Shown one piece after another: positions 38,264 to 47,874 of a stretch of DNA of 47,874 nucleotides. This DNA comes from Runella zeae DSM 19591. Its GTDB lineage: Bacteria > Bacteroidota > Bacteroidia > Cytophagales > Spirosomataceae. Below the pieces are notes generated by a model. It was not told the DNA's origin, ran no database searches, and saw only the letters and a list, made by a program, of their open reading frames with translations. Every line of letters begins with the position of its first letter. The stretch's first letter is position 1. The DNA lies in the NCBI RefSeq assembly GCF_000423565.1, contig NZ_AUIF01000058.1, positions 1 through 47,874 of the forward strand, written 5' to 3'. The position numbers were made by a program, and so were the translations under genes.

Positions 38264-41200
38264 TCCTAAACAACACTTGGTAACCAATACCGAGGCGATA
38301 GCTCTTGCATTGCAATTGCAAAAACAAGGAGCTAGTCCAACGTCGGAGCAAGCCGATTTAATTCGTCGCTATGCAGGTTTTGGTGGAATAAAAGCGATTT
38401 TACTGCCATTGGAAGACGACAGTGCTTGGCAAACGAAAGCAGACGTTGAACTACGTCCCCTTATTCAAACACTGTGGGAAACAATAAAAAATGCGGCAGG
38501 TGAACAACGGGCCGAGGAATACTGGCAAAGCCTTAAAAATAGTGTATTGACCAGTTTTTATACTCCTCCAGAAGTGATTGAAGCGCTCGGAGAAGCTATC
38601 CAACAAATGGGGTTTGAAGTGAATAACTTTTTAGACCCTTCGGCGGGGTTGGGGCAGTTCTCGGATGGTTTTCAGCGAGTTGGTTTGCCACTTTCTAATC
38701 CCCTTTTGATTGAAAAAGATTTACTGACGGCGACACTGTTACAAACGCTCCACGGCAAAAACCAAGTTAAACAACAAGGATTTGAAGACATCAGCAGTCG
38801 CTACTTGAATTCCTTCGACTTGGTAGCCTCCAACATTCCTTTTGGAGATGTGGCGGTATGGGATGCAACCTTTGCCAACAGCAAAGACAAAACCAAACGC
38901 CAGGCTTGCCGAAGTTTGCATAGCTATTTTTTTGCCAAAGCCGTGGATGTCGTCAAAGAGGGTGGGGTAGTGGCCTTCTTGACAACTGATGCGTTGATGA
39001 ATAGCCCAAGTAATGAGCCTATTCGGCACTACCTGATGCGGAATACAAATCTGATAAGCTCCGTTCGCTTACCTCACAATCTATTTACTGATTTTGCGGG
39101 CACAAGTGTTGGCAGTGATTTGATTATTCTCCAAAAAGATACCCAAAAAACAAACCTTAGCCACCGCGAACGGCTCTTTACCCAAAGTCCACGGGGAGAG
39201 TATCCGAGCAACCGCTATTACGAAAACTTGGGTCGTATTGTCCATACCCAACTTCAATTTGATACTGACCAGTATGGTAAACCCGCCCGAATTTTCATTC
39301 ATCAAGGGGGAAGCGAAGCCATTGGTCAAGAATTGAAACGAATGCTGGACGAGGATTTGGGTCAACACCTCAAAATAGCTATACCAACCGAAAAAGCGCG
39401 GGTTGTCATTAGTAAAGCCCCACCTACGCCTCAACTTGACCTTTTTGCGACGCTTCAGCCAACGTTGGTGATTGAACCTCAGCTTTTTGAAGGCATAAAA
39501 TACCCACACTTAAAAGAAGGTTCGTTGGTAGAACAAAATGGGCTTGTGGGTAAGGTGTACGAGTTGGTCGAGGCAAAACCTTCTTTTCGCCCTCTGGAAA
39601 TCTCGAAGACCCAACAGGAAAAAGTGAAAAGCCTGATTCAGCTTCGAGATAACTACAACTTGCTTTATAATGTTGAGCAGGAATTTCAAGCCGAAAATGC
39701 AGGATTACGCCAGCTGCTCAATGAATCGTATGAGCGCTTTATTGCCCAATACGGTCAGCTAAACCGCAAAGAAAACGTTGGAACCGTCTTGCTCGACCCG
39801 CAAGGGAAAGAACTGTTGGCCTTGGAGCGGGTCAAAGAGGGGCAATTTATTAAAGCCGATATTTTTGAACAGCCTGTTTCATTTTCTATAAAACAACGCA
39901 TTGAGACGGCTGAAGATGCCTTGCTTACGTCGTTGAATTGGTTCGGGAAAGTCAATCTTGACTACATGCAAGAAGTGAGTGGTTTAAGCGACGAAAAATT
40001 GCTGAATCAGTTGCAAGACCGCCTGCTTTTTGACCCGATTCAAGACGAATACAAAACCAGAGAGATGTTGCTTTCGGGCAATGTTTTTGAAAAATTGAGG
40101 ACGATTGAAGAATACCTCGAACAAAATACGACGGAGCGGCATCAGGCACAGGTTGAAAAAACGTTGGAAGCACTACGTGAAAGCCAGCCAGAAAAAGTAC
40201 CTTTTGAATTGTTGGAATTTAATTTTGGCGAACGTTGGATTCCGACGCAAGTATATCAAGATTATTTGAGTCATTTGTTTGACCTACCCATTCGGATTCA
40301 GTACGCCCAATCTACGGATACGTTTACGGTAAGACCCTTGCGAAGTACCCAAAGTAATGCCAAAATCACCACTGAATTTGCCGTAAATGCCCAAACCCGC
40401 ACCTACGATGGACTGGATTTAGCCGAATATGCGTTGCTGAATACCAATCCTCACATTACCAAAAAGTTGTATGATGGCGGACAAGAAGTTACAGTCAAAG
40501 ACCAAGAGAAAACCCAATTGGCGGCCAGTAAAATTGAACAAATCCGTCATCAGTTTCCTGTTTGGCTAAATGAGCAGTCAAAAGACCTCAAAACAGAGAT
40601 AGAACAACGTTATAATCAATTGTTTAACTGCTACGTCAAACCACAATACAATGGTCAGCATCAACAATTTCCGCACCTCAATTACAAAAACTTGGGGATA
40701 ACGAGTTTGTACCAAAGTCAAAAAGATGCCGTGTGGATGTTGCTTCAAAACGAGGGAGGCGTTGCTGACCACGAAGTAGGTTCGGGTAAAACCCTGATTA
40801 TGTGCGTAGCTGCCTATGAAATGAAACGATTGGGTATTGTCAATAAACCCATGATTATTGGACTCAAAGCCAATGTTCACCAAATTGCCGAAACCTTTCA
40901 ATCGGCTTACCCAGATGCGAAGCTGTTATACCCCCAAGCTAGTGATTTTAGTCCCGAAAACCGTGTCAAGCTATTTAATGACATCAAAAACAACCATTGG
41001 GATTGTCTCATTCTGACCCACGACCAATTTGGGAAAATCCCTCAGTCGTACCAAATCCAGCAAAAGACGGTTCAAGCGGAATTGAACAACGTAGAATTGG
41101 ATTTGGAAGTAATGCGTCGCCAGAACAACGAAGTATCCAAGGCTGCTTTGAAAGGACTCGAAAAGCGCAAAGCAAACCTGACGGTTGAGATGGCTCGTAT

Positions 41201-43250
41201 CAACCACCAACTCAAAGAAAAAAGAGACGATGTTCCTGATTTTCAGCAAATGGGCATTGACCACCTGTTTATTGACGAAAGTCACCGCTTCAAAAACCTG
41301 ATGTTTACCACTCGCCACAACCGAGTGGCGGGTTTGGGCAACCAAGAAGGTAGCCAAAAGGCCATTAATTTGCTGTACGCGATTAGAACGATGCAGCAAC
41401 GCAAGAACAAGGATTTGTGTGCTACTTTTCTTTCAGGGACAACTATCAGTAATTCATTAACCGAATTGTACCTGATTTTCAAGTACCTCCGCCCCAAAGA
41501 ACTCCAAAAGCAGAATATCGTCAACTTTGACGCTTGGGCCGCAGTATATGCCAAGAAAACCACCGATTTTGAGTTTTCGGTCACCAATAACCTGATTCAG
41601 AAAGAGCGCTTTCGATACTTTATCAAAGTGCCTGAGTTAGCCATGTTTTACAATCAAATAACCGATTTTAGAACGGCCGACATGATTGGCATTGAGCGCC
41701 CGCAGTTGAACCAAAAGCTCATACACGTATCGCCCACACCGCAGCAAGAGGATTTTATCCAAAAACTGATGAAGTTTGCCGAAACGGGTGATGCGACCTT
41801 GCTCGGCCGTCCCAAACTAAGCGAAGGAGAAGAGGCGGCGAAGATGCTAATTGCGACCAATTATGCCAAGAAAATGGCCTTGGATATGCGTTTGCTCAAT
41901 CCAAATTACGACGATCATCCCAACAATAAAGTAAGCCAATGTGCCAAGAAAATAGCTGAACACTATCAGCAAACCCAATCCCACAAAGGGACACAACTGG
42001 TTTTCTCGGATTTGGGAACGTACAAACCTCAGCAGTGGAATGTCTATAGCGAATTGAAACGAAAGTTAGTAGAAGAGTACCAGATTCCACCCAATGAAAT
42101 CAGGTTTATCCAAGAATGTAAAAATGAAGCGCAACGAACCAAGCTCTTTGCCGACACTAACGCAGGCAATGTCAGAATCCTGTTGGGCTCGACCGAAATG
42201 TTGGGGACGGGCGTGAATGTACAGCAGCGTATTGTAGCCTTGCACCATTTGGATATCCCTTGGAAACCTTCGGAACTCGACCAACGTATAGGGAGAGGAG
42301 TTCGTAAAGGAAACGAGATTGCAAAATTGTACGGTAACCAAGTCCACAACTACGTGTATGCCGTTGAAAAGACCTTGGACAACTACAAGTTCAACCTGTT
42401 GCAGAACAAATCGTTGTTTATCAGCCAAATCAAGAACTCCAATCTGGCCACTCGACGAATTGATGAAGGTAGCTTAGACGAAAAAAACGGCATGAATTTT
42501 AGCGAATACATTGCTATTTTGTCGGGAAACACCGATTTACTGGAAAAGGCTAAGATTGAAAAGTGGTTGGGGAGATTAGAGTCAGATTTGTTGATTTACA
42601 ACAAGGATGTGGTGCAGGGAAAACAGCGTTTGGAAGGCAAAGAACAACAGGCCGATAAATCAGAAACCCAATTGAAAAAGGTAGAAGCAGACCAAACTTA
42701 TCTCAAAAGAATAAACACCTATGACGAAAATGGGAAGCTGCAAGGACAGCTCATTATCCCCGATTTGGACAGTAAAGACCCCAAAGAAATCGGTAAAAAA
42801 CTCATCATTATTGACAAAAACTATCGCAACTCCGAACCGAAAGTGGTAGGAGCGTTTCACGGTTTTAAGTTAGAAGTAACGACGGTGACTAATTTTGTGG
42901 AAGGCTATGTCCAGCAAGAAAACTATTTTTCGGTGGTATCACCCAATGGCATCAAGTATCAACACAACGGCGGCCAAATGCCCCGCACTCCCGAAATAGC
43001 AGCACAGTTTGTTCATAACGCCCTCGAAAAAATCCCCAAATTGATAGAAGATCAGCGCAAGCGAGTAGGGGATTTTAAACGTGACATCGAGCAATTACGA
43101 GATTTTATATCGAAGCCGTGGCCTTACAAACAAGAGCTTACGCAGCTTCGCCAAGATTTGCAAAGCATAGAGCGTAAAATTCAAGATTCGCTGACGGAGA
43201 AGGTTTCGGAGAAAAAAGAAGAGAAAAGGGTGGGAGTGAGGGTGGGGTGA
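38253..43250 (+). CDS. N6-methyltransferase/SNF2-like helicase fusion (DarB-like)
   Basis: The 1665-aa protein has, in order, an adenine-N6 methyltransferase-like domain (SFYTPPEVI 101-109, SAM motif DPSAGLGQF 128-136, NIPF 194-197 in place of NPPY), a long linker, and a superfamily 2 helicase with motif I GSGKT at about 842, motif II DESH at about 1007 and motif [12 protein letters not shown] at about 1343. Coiled-coil and basic segments follow to the end. Such fusions are found on many conjugative plasmids and phages; DarB of phage P1 is an anti-restriction relative. A role in protecting the incoming strand is plausible. Gene size and intact motifs suggest that it is functional. Confidence 0.85.
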   Translation: MAFNPKQHLVTNTEAIALALQLQKQGASPTSEQADLIRRYAGFGGIKAILLPLEDDSAWQTKADVELRPLIQTLWETIKNAAGEQRAEEYWQSLKNSVLTSFYTPPEVIEALGEAIQQMGFEVNNFLDPSAGLGQFSDGFQRVGLPLSNPLLIEKDLLTATLLQTLHGKNQVKQQGFEDISSRYLNSFDLVASNIPFGDVAVWDATFANSKDKTKRQACRSLHSYFFAKAVDVVKEGGVVAFLTTDALMNSPSNEPIRHYLMRNTNLISSVRLPHNLFTDFAGTSVGSDLIILQKDTQKTNLSHRERLFTQSPRGEYPSNRYYENLGRIVHTQLQFDTDQYGKPARIFIHQGGSEAIGQELKRMLDEDLGQHLKIAIPTEKARVVISKAPPTPQLDLFATLQPTLVIEPQLFEGIKYPHLKEGSLVEQNGLVGKVYELVEAKPSFRPLEISKTQQEKVKSLIQLRDNYNLLYNVEQEFQAENAGLRQLLNESYERFIAQYGQLNRKENVGTVLLDPQGKELLALERVKEGQFIKADIFEQPVSFSIKQRIETAEDALLTSLNWFGKVNLDYMQEVSGLSDEKLLNQLQDRLLFDPIQDEYKTREMLLSGNVFEKLRTIEEYLEQNTTERHQAQVEKTLEALRESQPEKVPFELLEFNFGERWIPTQVYQDYLSHLFDLPIRIQYAQSTDTFTVRPLRSTQSNAKITTEFAVNAQTRTYDGLDLAEYALLNTNPHITKKLYDGGQEVTVKDQEKTQLAASKIEQIRHQFPVWLNEQSKDLKTEIEQRYNQLFNCYVKPQYNGQHQQFPHLNYKNLGITSLYQSQKDAVWMLLQNEGGVADHEVGSGKTLIMCVAAYEMKRLGIVNKPMIIGLKANVHQIAETFQSAYPDAKLLYPQASDFSPENRVKLFNDIKNNHWDCLILTHDQFGKIPQSYQIQQKTVQAELNNVELDLEVMRRQNNEVSKAALKGLEKRKANLTVEMARINHQLKEKRDDVPDFQQMGIDHLFIDESHRFKNLMFTTRHNRVAGLGNQEGSQKAINLLYAIRTMQQRKNKDLCATFLSGTTISNSLTELYLIFKYLRPKELQKQNIVNFDAWAAVYAKKTTDFEFSVTNNLIQKERFRYFIKVPELAMFYNQITDFRTADMIGIERPQLNQKLIHVSPTPQQEDFIQKLMKFAETGDATLLGRPKLSEGEEAAKMLIATNYAKKMALDMRLLNPNYDDHPNNKVSQCAKKIAEHYQQTQSHKGTQLVFSDLGTYKPQQWNVYSELKRKLVEEYQIPPNEIRFIQECKNEAQRTKLFADTNAGNVRILLGSTEMLGTGVNVQQRIVALHHLDIPWKPSELDQRIGRGVRKGNEIAKLYGNQVHNYVYAVEKTLDNYKFNLLQNKSLFISQIKNSNLATRRIDEGSLDEKNGMNFSEYIAILSGNTDLLEKAKIEKWLGRLESDLLIYNKDVVQGKQRLEGKEQQADKSETQLKKVEADQTYLKRINTYDENGKLQGQLIIPDLDSKDPKEIGKKLIIIDKNYRNSEPKVVGAFHGFKLEVTTVTNFVEGYVQQENYFSVVSPNGIKYQHNGGQMPRTPEIAAQFVHNALEKIPKLIEDQRKRVGDFKRDIEQLRDFISKPWPYKQELTQLRQDLQSIERKIQDSLTEKVSEKKEEKRVGVRVG

Positions 43251-43270
43251 TAGTGCTTTTTAATACTATC
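43249..43270. terminator. Small hairpin between convergent genes
   Basis: GATAGT (43249-43254) and ACTATC (43265-43270) pair around a T-rich 10-nt loop and cover both stop codons. This is a weak candidate bidirectional terminator. Confidence 0.35.
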
Positions 43271-44318
43271 CATGCGTTAAGCCTGTTAATTCCTGCCGAA
43301 ACTCCGCTAACTTCTGGTTATTCAAAGCCGCTGCTTTCGACATAGATATGATTTCTTCAGCTGCTGCTCGGTAGAGTAGTTGCTTGAAACGCAGGGCTTT
43401 TTCTTGTCCAAGGTATCGTCCAGGTTCATTTTTTCGATAACCTAATTTACTGAATAGAATACTAAAATCCTGATAGCCAGTGTCGCTGATGATACCCAAT
43501 GCCTTAGCTCGTGCCATAATGGCCTGAATAGATACACCATATTGTTCTTTCACTTGTACCAGTTCTGCCAAGGAGATATAGCGACGCCGTACGGTCATTT
43601 CTTCAATAAAAGTCTCTTTTGGCAACAAAAATGCTCCTGCAAAAGCGTGGCAGAGTTTTTCAACCTGTTTTTCGGGTATGTCTGGGTTAAACCTCAATAC
43701 GCAGTGGGCCAATTCGTGCAAAGTGGTAAACCGTTGCCTCACCACATCAAAAATGGTATTAACTACGATAATAAGGCTATCATTGCCCATAGCAGACAAT
43801 CCATCAAAACTTTCGTTTGCTGACACCTGAAATACTTTAATGCCACGATCTTCAAGGGTTTCAATGACGTTTCCAATAGAATCCCGTCCTAACTTCCAAG
43901 CATCTCGTAAACGTTCGGCAGCAGGGTCAATGTCTTCAAAAGAGTTAATAACAGTACCTTCTATTGGATTCTCGAACTTGATTTGGGCATCCAACAACGA
44001 TTCTAATTCATGGTATCTTTCCAGAAAATCAATGCTCTGCTCTCGTACTTTTTCTTCTTCGGTTTTGGTAAGTTTTACTCGTTTTCTGAATTCAACATTT
44101 TGGAGGGTTACCCGTTCAGGTCGAAAGAAATAATTGACTCGAACGCCTAATAGTTGGGCGATTCGTATTAACCGTTCGCTATCGGGTCGGGCTTTTCCTT
44201 GTTCGTACTGATGAAGCGCTTGTTTGGAAACATCTCCTAAACTATCTGCGAGTTCTTGTAGCGACATTCCAGCCATTTTTCGAGCCGAAATAAACCTATC
44301 GGCAAAAGTAGATTCCAT
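43266..44318 (-). CDS. XRE regulator fused to ImmA/IrrE-type peptidase
   Basis: The 350-aa protein has an N-terminal helix-turn-helix (residues 8-62, MSLQELADSLGDVSKQALHQYEQGK) followed by a DUF955/ImmA-type zinc peptidase with FTTLHELAHC (His201, Glu202, His205). Such proteins sense DNA damage or phage signals and control mobile elements by cleaving or displacing repressors. It is divergent from the hsdS-hsdM-CBASS operon, and an inverted repeat covers both promoters. It is therefore the likely regulator of that operon and of itself. Confidence 0.88.
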   Translation of the reverse strand: MESTFADRFISARKMAGMSLQELADSLGDVSKQALHQYEQGKARPDSERLIRIAQLLGVRVNYFFRPERVTLQNVEFRKRVKLTKTEEEKVREQSIDFLERYHELESLLDAQIKFENPIEGTVINSFEDIDPAAERLRDAWKLGRDSIGNVIETLEDRGIKVFQVSANESFDGLSAMGNDSLIIVVNTIFDVVRQRFTTLHELAHCVLRFNPDIPEKQVEKLCHAFAGAFLLPKETFIEEMTVRRRYISLAELVQVKEQYGVSIQAIMARAKALGIISDTGYQDFSILFSKLGYRKNEPGRYLGQEKALRFKQLLYRAAAEEIISMSKAAALNNQKLAEFRQELTGLTHG

Positions 44319-44333
44319 GATTAGCGAGTTTTA

Positions 44334-44393
44334 TATTGACAAAATAAGTGAAAATATATATATTTGTCAATACGATTATTGTTTTTACTTTTG
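44334..44393. promoter_or_regulatory. Shared operator and divergent promoters, XRE-ImmA / hsdS
   Basis: TATTGACAAA (44334-44343) and TTTGTCAATA (44363-44372) form a perfect 10-bp inverted repeat with 19 bp between. On the plus strand TTTG (44363-44366), a 19-nt gap and TACTTTTG (44386-44393) make an ideal Bacteroidota promoter for hsdS. On the minus strand TTG at 44371-44369 with TATTTTG at 44347-44341 serves the regulator gene. Each arm of the operator therefore overlaps promoter elements. Confidence 0.7.
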
Positions 44394-44540
44394 TTGTGTC
44401 AACAAATAAAATGCATAATTTCTATCATTTGGTTATTTTAACACCTATTTTTTCTACAAAAAATTTTATTACATTAAAATAAAACAAAAAATATTTAATA
44501 TATTTGAACTGCTTTTTCAAAAAGTAGGTTAATGTGATTT

Positions 44541-45116
44541 ATGGAAACAATTGGAAATATTGCAGAGATACTTTTTGGAGTCAATATCCAAAATCGTCAT
44601 TCGGCGGGCGAGATACGTTATTTGCAGATGAGTGACTTTGATGATAGCGGGTTGATAATCAACAGCCAACCAACCGTTTTTGTGGATACTGCTGACCTCA
44701 ATACCGAGCGGCAACTCCTGCAAGCGGGCGATATTCTGTTACCTGCTAAGGGAGGGCGTAATATGGCTTTTTATATCGAGGAAAGCTATTTGCCTGCTGT
44801 GGCCTCATCGTCGTTTTTTGTCGTGAGACTCCAAACTACTTTGATTGATGCTCGGTTTTTGATGCTTTACCTCAACCAACCCAGTACCCAAGTGAAAATC
44901 AAATCTATGATTAGTACCACGGCTACCGTACCCGTACTCAACAAAAAAGATTTTCTGAACCTGCCTGTGCCGATTGTTCCCATGGCTCAACAACACAAAA
45001 TCATTCACCTACACCGCCTGCACCAACAAGAACGACAGCTTACAATGCAAGCGTTGGCTCAGAAAGAATTACGTTTTCAAGGAATTTTTACACATATCAT
45101 TCAAAATCATGTCTAA
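44541..45116 (+). CDS. Half-size HsdS specificity subunit
   Basis: The 191-aa protein carries one target-recognition domain and one conserved coiled segment of type I restriction S subunits (AGDILLPAKGGRNMAFYIEES; FVVRLQTTLIDARFLMLYLNQPSTQVKI; LNLPVPIVPMAQQHKI). Normal HsdS has two such halves (about 400 aa), so this one would work as a dimer recognising a symmetric site. It precedes and overlaps hsdM by 8 bp, the reverse of the usual M-then-S order. Its 5' leader is about 140 nt. Confidence 0.75.
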   Translation: METIGNIAEILFGVNIQNRHSAGEIRYLQMSDFDDSGLIINSQPTVFVDTADLNTERQLLQAGDILLPAKGGRNMAFYIEESYLPAVASSSFFVVRLQTTLIDARFLMLYLNQPSTQVKIKSMISTTATVPVLNKKDFLNLPVPIVPMAQQHKIIHLHRLHQQERQLTMQALAQKELRFQGIFTHIIQNHV

Positions 45117-46608
45117 GCTCATCTCACAAGCTGAAATTAACAATACCGTCTGGAAAGCCTGCGATACATTCAGAGGCGTAATAGACCCCAGTCAGTACAA
45201 AGATTATATTTTGACTTTCCTGTTTGTGAAGTACCTTTCTGATCTCTGGAAAGACCGCTACAATTATCATCTGAACCGCTACGATGGCAACACCGAACGA
45301 ACCGAACGGGCCATGCGAAACGAGCGTTTCCAATTGCCCGAGCATTGCCAATACGATTACCTTTATAGCAACCGCAATGAACCCAACATCGGCGAATTGA
45401 TCAACGAAGCCCTCGAAGAGTTACAAGACTCGAACCGTGTTAAGTTAGAGGGCGTGTTCAGGAATATTGACTTCAATTCTGAGGCTAATTTGGGGCAGAC
45501 CAAAGACCGCAACCGCCGTCTGAAAAACCTCATTGAAGATTTTAAAAATGTGGATTTATCACCTTCTCATTTAGAATCAGCCGATGTCATTGGCGATGTG
45601 TATGAGTACCTGATTGAACGCTTTGCCTCTGATGCGGGCAAAAAAGCAGGGGAGTTTTATACGCCCTCGCCCGTGGCTACGCTTTTGGCTGAACTCATGA
45701 ACCCGCAGCCAGGTAGCCGCATTTGCGACCCCACCTGTGGATCTGGTTCATTGCTAATTAAAGTGGCTCAAAAAATTGGCAACAACAATTTTTCGGTCTA
45801 TGGCCAAGAAGTAAACGGCTCTACCTACGCCCTGGCTCGTATGAACATGTTTTTGCACGGCATGGACGATGCCACGATTCGTTGGGGTGATACCATCAAT
45901 AACCCCCTGTTATTGGAAGGCGACCACCTCATGAAGTTTGACATTGTAGTGGCCAATCCGCCCTTTTCGCTTGATAAATGGGGCGCAGAAGAAGCTCCCC
46001 ACGATCGCTACAACCGTTTTTGGCGGGGAGTTCCGCCCAAATCAAAGGGAGATTTTGCCTTTATCAGCCACATGATAGAAACAGCCTACGAAGGCCGTGG
46101 CAAGGTGGGAGTAGTGGTGCCGCATGGGGTATTGTTTAGAGGAGCAGCCGAAGGCAAGGTTCGCCAACAACTCATCGAAAACAACCTCCTCGAAGCAGTG
46201 ATTGGTTTGCCTGCCAATCTATTTTTCGGAACGGGTATCCCTACCGCCATTTTGGTGTTCAATCGGGGTAAGCAGCACCAAAACGTGTTGTTTATTGATG
46301 CCTCCCGTGAATACACCGAAGGTAAAAACCAAAATACCCTCAGCCCCGACCACATTCAGCACATCGTAAGTACCTACCGTCAAGCTTCCTCATCGGGGGC
46401 TGTTGAACCTAAATACGCCTATTGGGCCACGCTCGACGAAATCCGCCAAAACGACTACAACCTCAATATACCTCGCTACGTGGATACCTTTGAGGAAGAA
46501 CCCGACATAGACCTGAAAGCCACCCAAAACGAGATTGATAATCTTGAAAACCAACTGACTGCCATCAAGCAGCAAATGAAGGTTTACTTGAAGGAATTGG
46601 GTATCTAA
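45109..46608 (+). CDS. HsdM, type I DNA methyltransferase
   Basis: The 499-aa adenine-N6 methyltransferase subunit has an N-terminal helical domain (CDTFRGVIDPSQYKDYILTFLFVKYLSDLW), GEFYTPSPVATLLAELM, SAM motif DPTCGSGSLL (about 206) and catalytic NPPF (about 283), and a C-terminal coiled part that contacts HsdS. The ATG at 45109 gives the canonical start MSKLISQAEINN. All motifs are intact. No hsdR is present in the window; the next gene is a CBASS effector. Confidence 0.92.
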   Translation: MSKLISQAEINNTVWKACDTFRGVIDPSQYKDYILTFLFVKYLSDLWKDRYNYHLNRYDGNTERTERAMRNERFQLPEHCQYDYLYSNRNEPNIGELINEALEELQDSNRVKLEGVFRNIDFNSEANLGQTKDRNRRLKNLIEDFKNVDLSPSHLESADVIGDVYEYLIERFASDAGKKAGEFYTPSPVATLLAELMNPQPGSRICDPTCGSGSLLIKVAQKIGNNNFSVYGQEVNGSTYALARMNMFLHGMDDATIRWGDTINNPLLLEGDHLMKFDIVVANPPFSLDKWGAEEAPHDRYNRFWRGVPPKSKGDFAFISHMIETAYEGRGKVGVVVPHGVLFRGAAEGKVRQQLIENNLLEAVIGLPANLFFGTGIPTAILVFNRGKQHQNVLFIDASREYTEGKNQNTLSPDHIQHIVSTYRQASSSGAVEPKYAYWATLDEIRQNDYNLNIPRYVDTFEEEPDIDLKATQNEIDNLENQLTAIKQQMKVYLKELGI

Positions 46609-46624
46609 CTAAATAATTGCAGCT

Positions 46625-47782
46625 ATGAAAGACGAAGTACAAAAAAAGAAAAAAAATAGGAAAGAAATACCAGAGAAAGTAGTAAATCTGCTTTGGGCAA
46701 GATCCGCAGGTAGGTGTCAGTATGAAGGATGTAATGAGATGCTTTCACGTGACATACTCACAAAAAGAAACTATAATGCTGCTTACATCGCTCATATTAT
46801 AGCAGCAGAACCCGATGGGCCACGAGGAGATGAAATTTTATCTCCTAAACACTGCCAAGATTTTGATAACCTGATGTTAATGTGTGATAAGCATCATCGT
46901 TTGATTGATAAAATTGAAGTTGTAAGTCATCCCGTAGAAAGGCTTGTAGCAATGAAACGGCGGCATGAGACACTCATAGAGCGTTTAACTGATTTCAAGG
47001 ATAAAACTGAGTCTGAAATTTTACTTTTTGGGGCTAATATCGGTAATCAGAAAGTATTGCTAACGTATAATGATGCTTTTGACACAATTTCGGAAAAGTA
47101 TTATCCCTCAAGTAATTACGGAGTGGAATTGGGGCTGCTAAATAGCGGTGTAATTGATTATCGAGAAGAGTTCTGGGGAATGGAAGAAGCTAACCTAAGA
47201 GCAAATTTTGGTGATAAAATAAAGCAAAAGCTGGAAAAAGGTACAATCAAACACCTATCCGTCTTTGGATTAGCTCCCCAACCATTATTGATTCTTTTGG
47301 GTAGTTTATTGGGTGATTTACACCCAACGGAGGTTTATCAGCTTCATCGAGAGCCGAAAACATGGAAGTGGTTAAATGAACCAGATGAGGTAACTTTTGA
47401 GGTATTCAAACCTCAAAATTCGTATCCAACCGTTGCTTTGGTATTTGCGTTGAGCGCTACCATTACGGAAGATCGTATCGTGAGCGTTTTAGGTGAAGAA
47501 TGTTCGATTTGGACATTTACAGTGAACAAACCCAACAATGACTTTCTAAGAAACAGAGAGCAATTGGCACGGTTTAGAACGGAGTTGCGTTTGCTCTTGA
47601 ATGAAATAAAGGCTTACCATGGTCAAAATAACCTCATTCACGTATTCCCTGCGATGCCCAATGCCATGGCCATTGAATTGGGAAGAGTAAGAATGCCGAA
47701 GGCAGACTTACCAATGCTCGTTTACGACCAAAATTTTCAAAACCCAGCTCGTGGGTTTTATCCAACAATTAAAATTGACTAA
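46625..47782 (+). CDS. HNH-SAVED effector (Cap5-like, CBASS)
   Basis: The 385-aa protein has an N-terminal HNH nuclease with zinc residues (Cys31, Cys36, Cys87, His90), the catalytic YIAHIIAAEPDGP (His57) and NLMLMCDKHHRLID (Asn82 onwards), and a C-terminal SAVED domain (about residues 160-385) that binds cyclic oligonucleotides. In CBASS, Cap5 is activated by the second messenger of the CD-NTase and degrades DNA, killing the infected cell. It starts 16 bp after hsdM on the same strand. A CD-NTase-like gene begins right after it. Confidence 0.85.
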   Translation: MKDEVQKKKKNRKEIPEKVVNLLWARSAGRCQYEGCNEMLSRDILTKRNYNAAYIAHIIAAEPDGPRGDEILSPKHCQDFDNLMLMCDKHHRLIDKIEVVSHPVERLVAMKRRHETLIERLTDFKDKTESEILLFGANIGNQKVLLTYNDAFDTISEKYYPSSNYGVELGLLNSGVIDYREEFWGMEEANLRANFGDKIKQKLEKGTIKHLSVFGLAPQPLLILLGSLLGDLHPTEVYQLHREPKTWKWLNEPDEVTFEVFKPQNSYPTVALVFALSATITEDRIVSVLGEECSIWTFTVNKPNNDFLRNREQLARFRTELRLLLNEIKAYHGQNNLIHVFPAMPNAMAIELGRVRMPKADLPMLVYDQNFQNPARGFYPTIKID

Positions 47783-47784
47783 AA

Positions 47785-47874
47785 ATGACGCCAGAAATAG
47801 ACAGAGAGTACAGTAAGATTCTTGATAAAATTGCCGAAAAATTAGACCTTACAGATACCCAGTATGAAATTGCT
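47785..47874 (+). CDS. Start of a CD-NTase-like gene (cut by window edge)
   Basis: The first 30 codons (MTPEIDREYSKILDKIAEK followed by LDLTDTQYEIA) begin 2 bp after the stop of the HNH-SAVED gene. The segment resembles the N-terminus of CBASS CD-NTases, which typically starts with a helix ending in LDITDTQY-like residues before the nucleotidyltransferase core. The catalytic motif is beyond the window, so the call rests on this short match and on the position next to Cap5. Confidence 0.6.
   Translation, partial: MTPEIDREYSKILDKIAEKLDLTDTQYEIA

Noticed and set aside
38739-42428. Many minus-strand open frames inside the methyltransferase/helicase gene
   Set aside because: They are antisense shadows of a well-supported 1665-aa gene, without promoters or recognisable products.
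1-47874. CRISPR arrays, tRNA or rRNA genes
   Set aside because: No regularly spaced direct repeats of CRISPR type and no tRNA- or rRNA-like segments were seen on reading through the sequence; the 22-bp repeats at 1-66 have no spacers.

Overview
The window is about 48 kb of a Bacteroidota conjugative element. It is most likely a large plasmid of a Cytophagales-type host, or less likely an integrative conjugative element. The evidence is a Bacteroides-type type IV transfer operon (TraE/F/G/I/J/K/L/M/N/O order, DUF4134 pilins, DUF4138 TraN), start codons almost without Shine-Dalgarno sequences, and many upstream TAnnTTTG -7 boxes, which is the Bacteroidota promoter signature. The base composition is AT-rich. 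No tRNA, rRNA or CRISPR array was seen. Family names come from recognising motifs by eye, not from database searches.

Layout. 1-500: three 22-bp tandem iterons at the left edge plus a distant fourth copy, probably part of a replication origin. 500-4500: four plus-strand genes (a DUF932 protein, two cytoplasmic unknowns, an exported beta-rich protein). They are separated by a recurring element made of a hairpin of variable sequence followed by a conserved G-rich motif (best copies GGGAATCAGGGGGTAA), and by AT-rich TATTTAGATATT boxes. 4500-7430: ParA-like TraA with a small partner and a membrane protein on the minus strand, divergent from a mobilisation accessory protein and a relaxase. 7440-18050: cargo, namely an AbiE-like nucleotidyltransferase pair, a HipBST-like tripartite toxin-antitoxin set, and a very large HSP90-like ATPase/NOV_C-type gene that two different insertion sequences (ISKra4-like and IS630-like) have cut into three pieces. 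18055-28400: the minus-strand transfer operon, from three VirB2-like pilins to the TraO outer membrane protein. 28670-32830: a ParA/RHH partition pair, a small membrane protein, the VirD4-type coupling protein and an unknown. 32836-35100: a second HipBST set and an M23 peptidase. 35200-43250: an operon with a Toprim primase-like protein and a 1665-aa methyltransferase/helicase fusion that resembles DarB-type proteins. 43266-47874: an XRE/ImmA-type regulator divergent from a defence operon of half-size HsdS, HsdM, an HNH-SAVED effector (Cap5-like) and the first 30 codons of what looks like a CD-NTase. This suggests CBASS joined to type I modification genes under one regulator.

How the parts fit. 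The mob genes, the coupling protein and the Tra operon would carry out DNA processing and mating-pair formation. The two ParA systems would serve partition and transfer. The HipBST and AbiE-like modules would stabilise the element. The GHKL/NOV_C gene and the HsdSM-CBASS operon are putative anti-phage cargo. Excising the two IS elements together with one copy of each target duplication restores a single open frame of exactly 1618 codons, so the large gene was intact recently.
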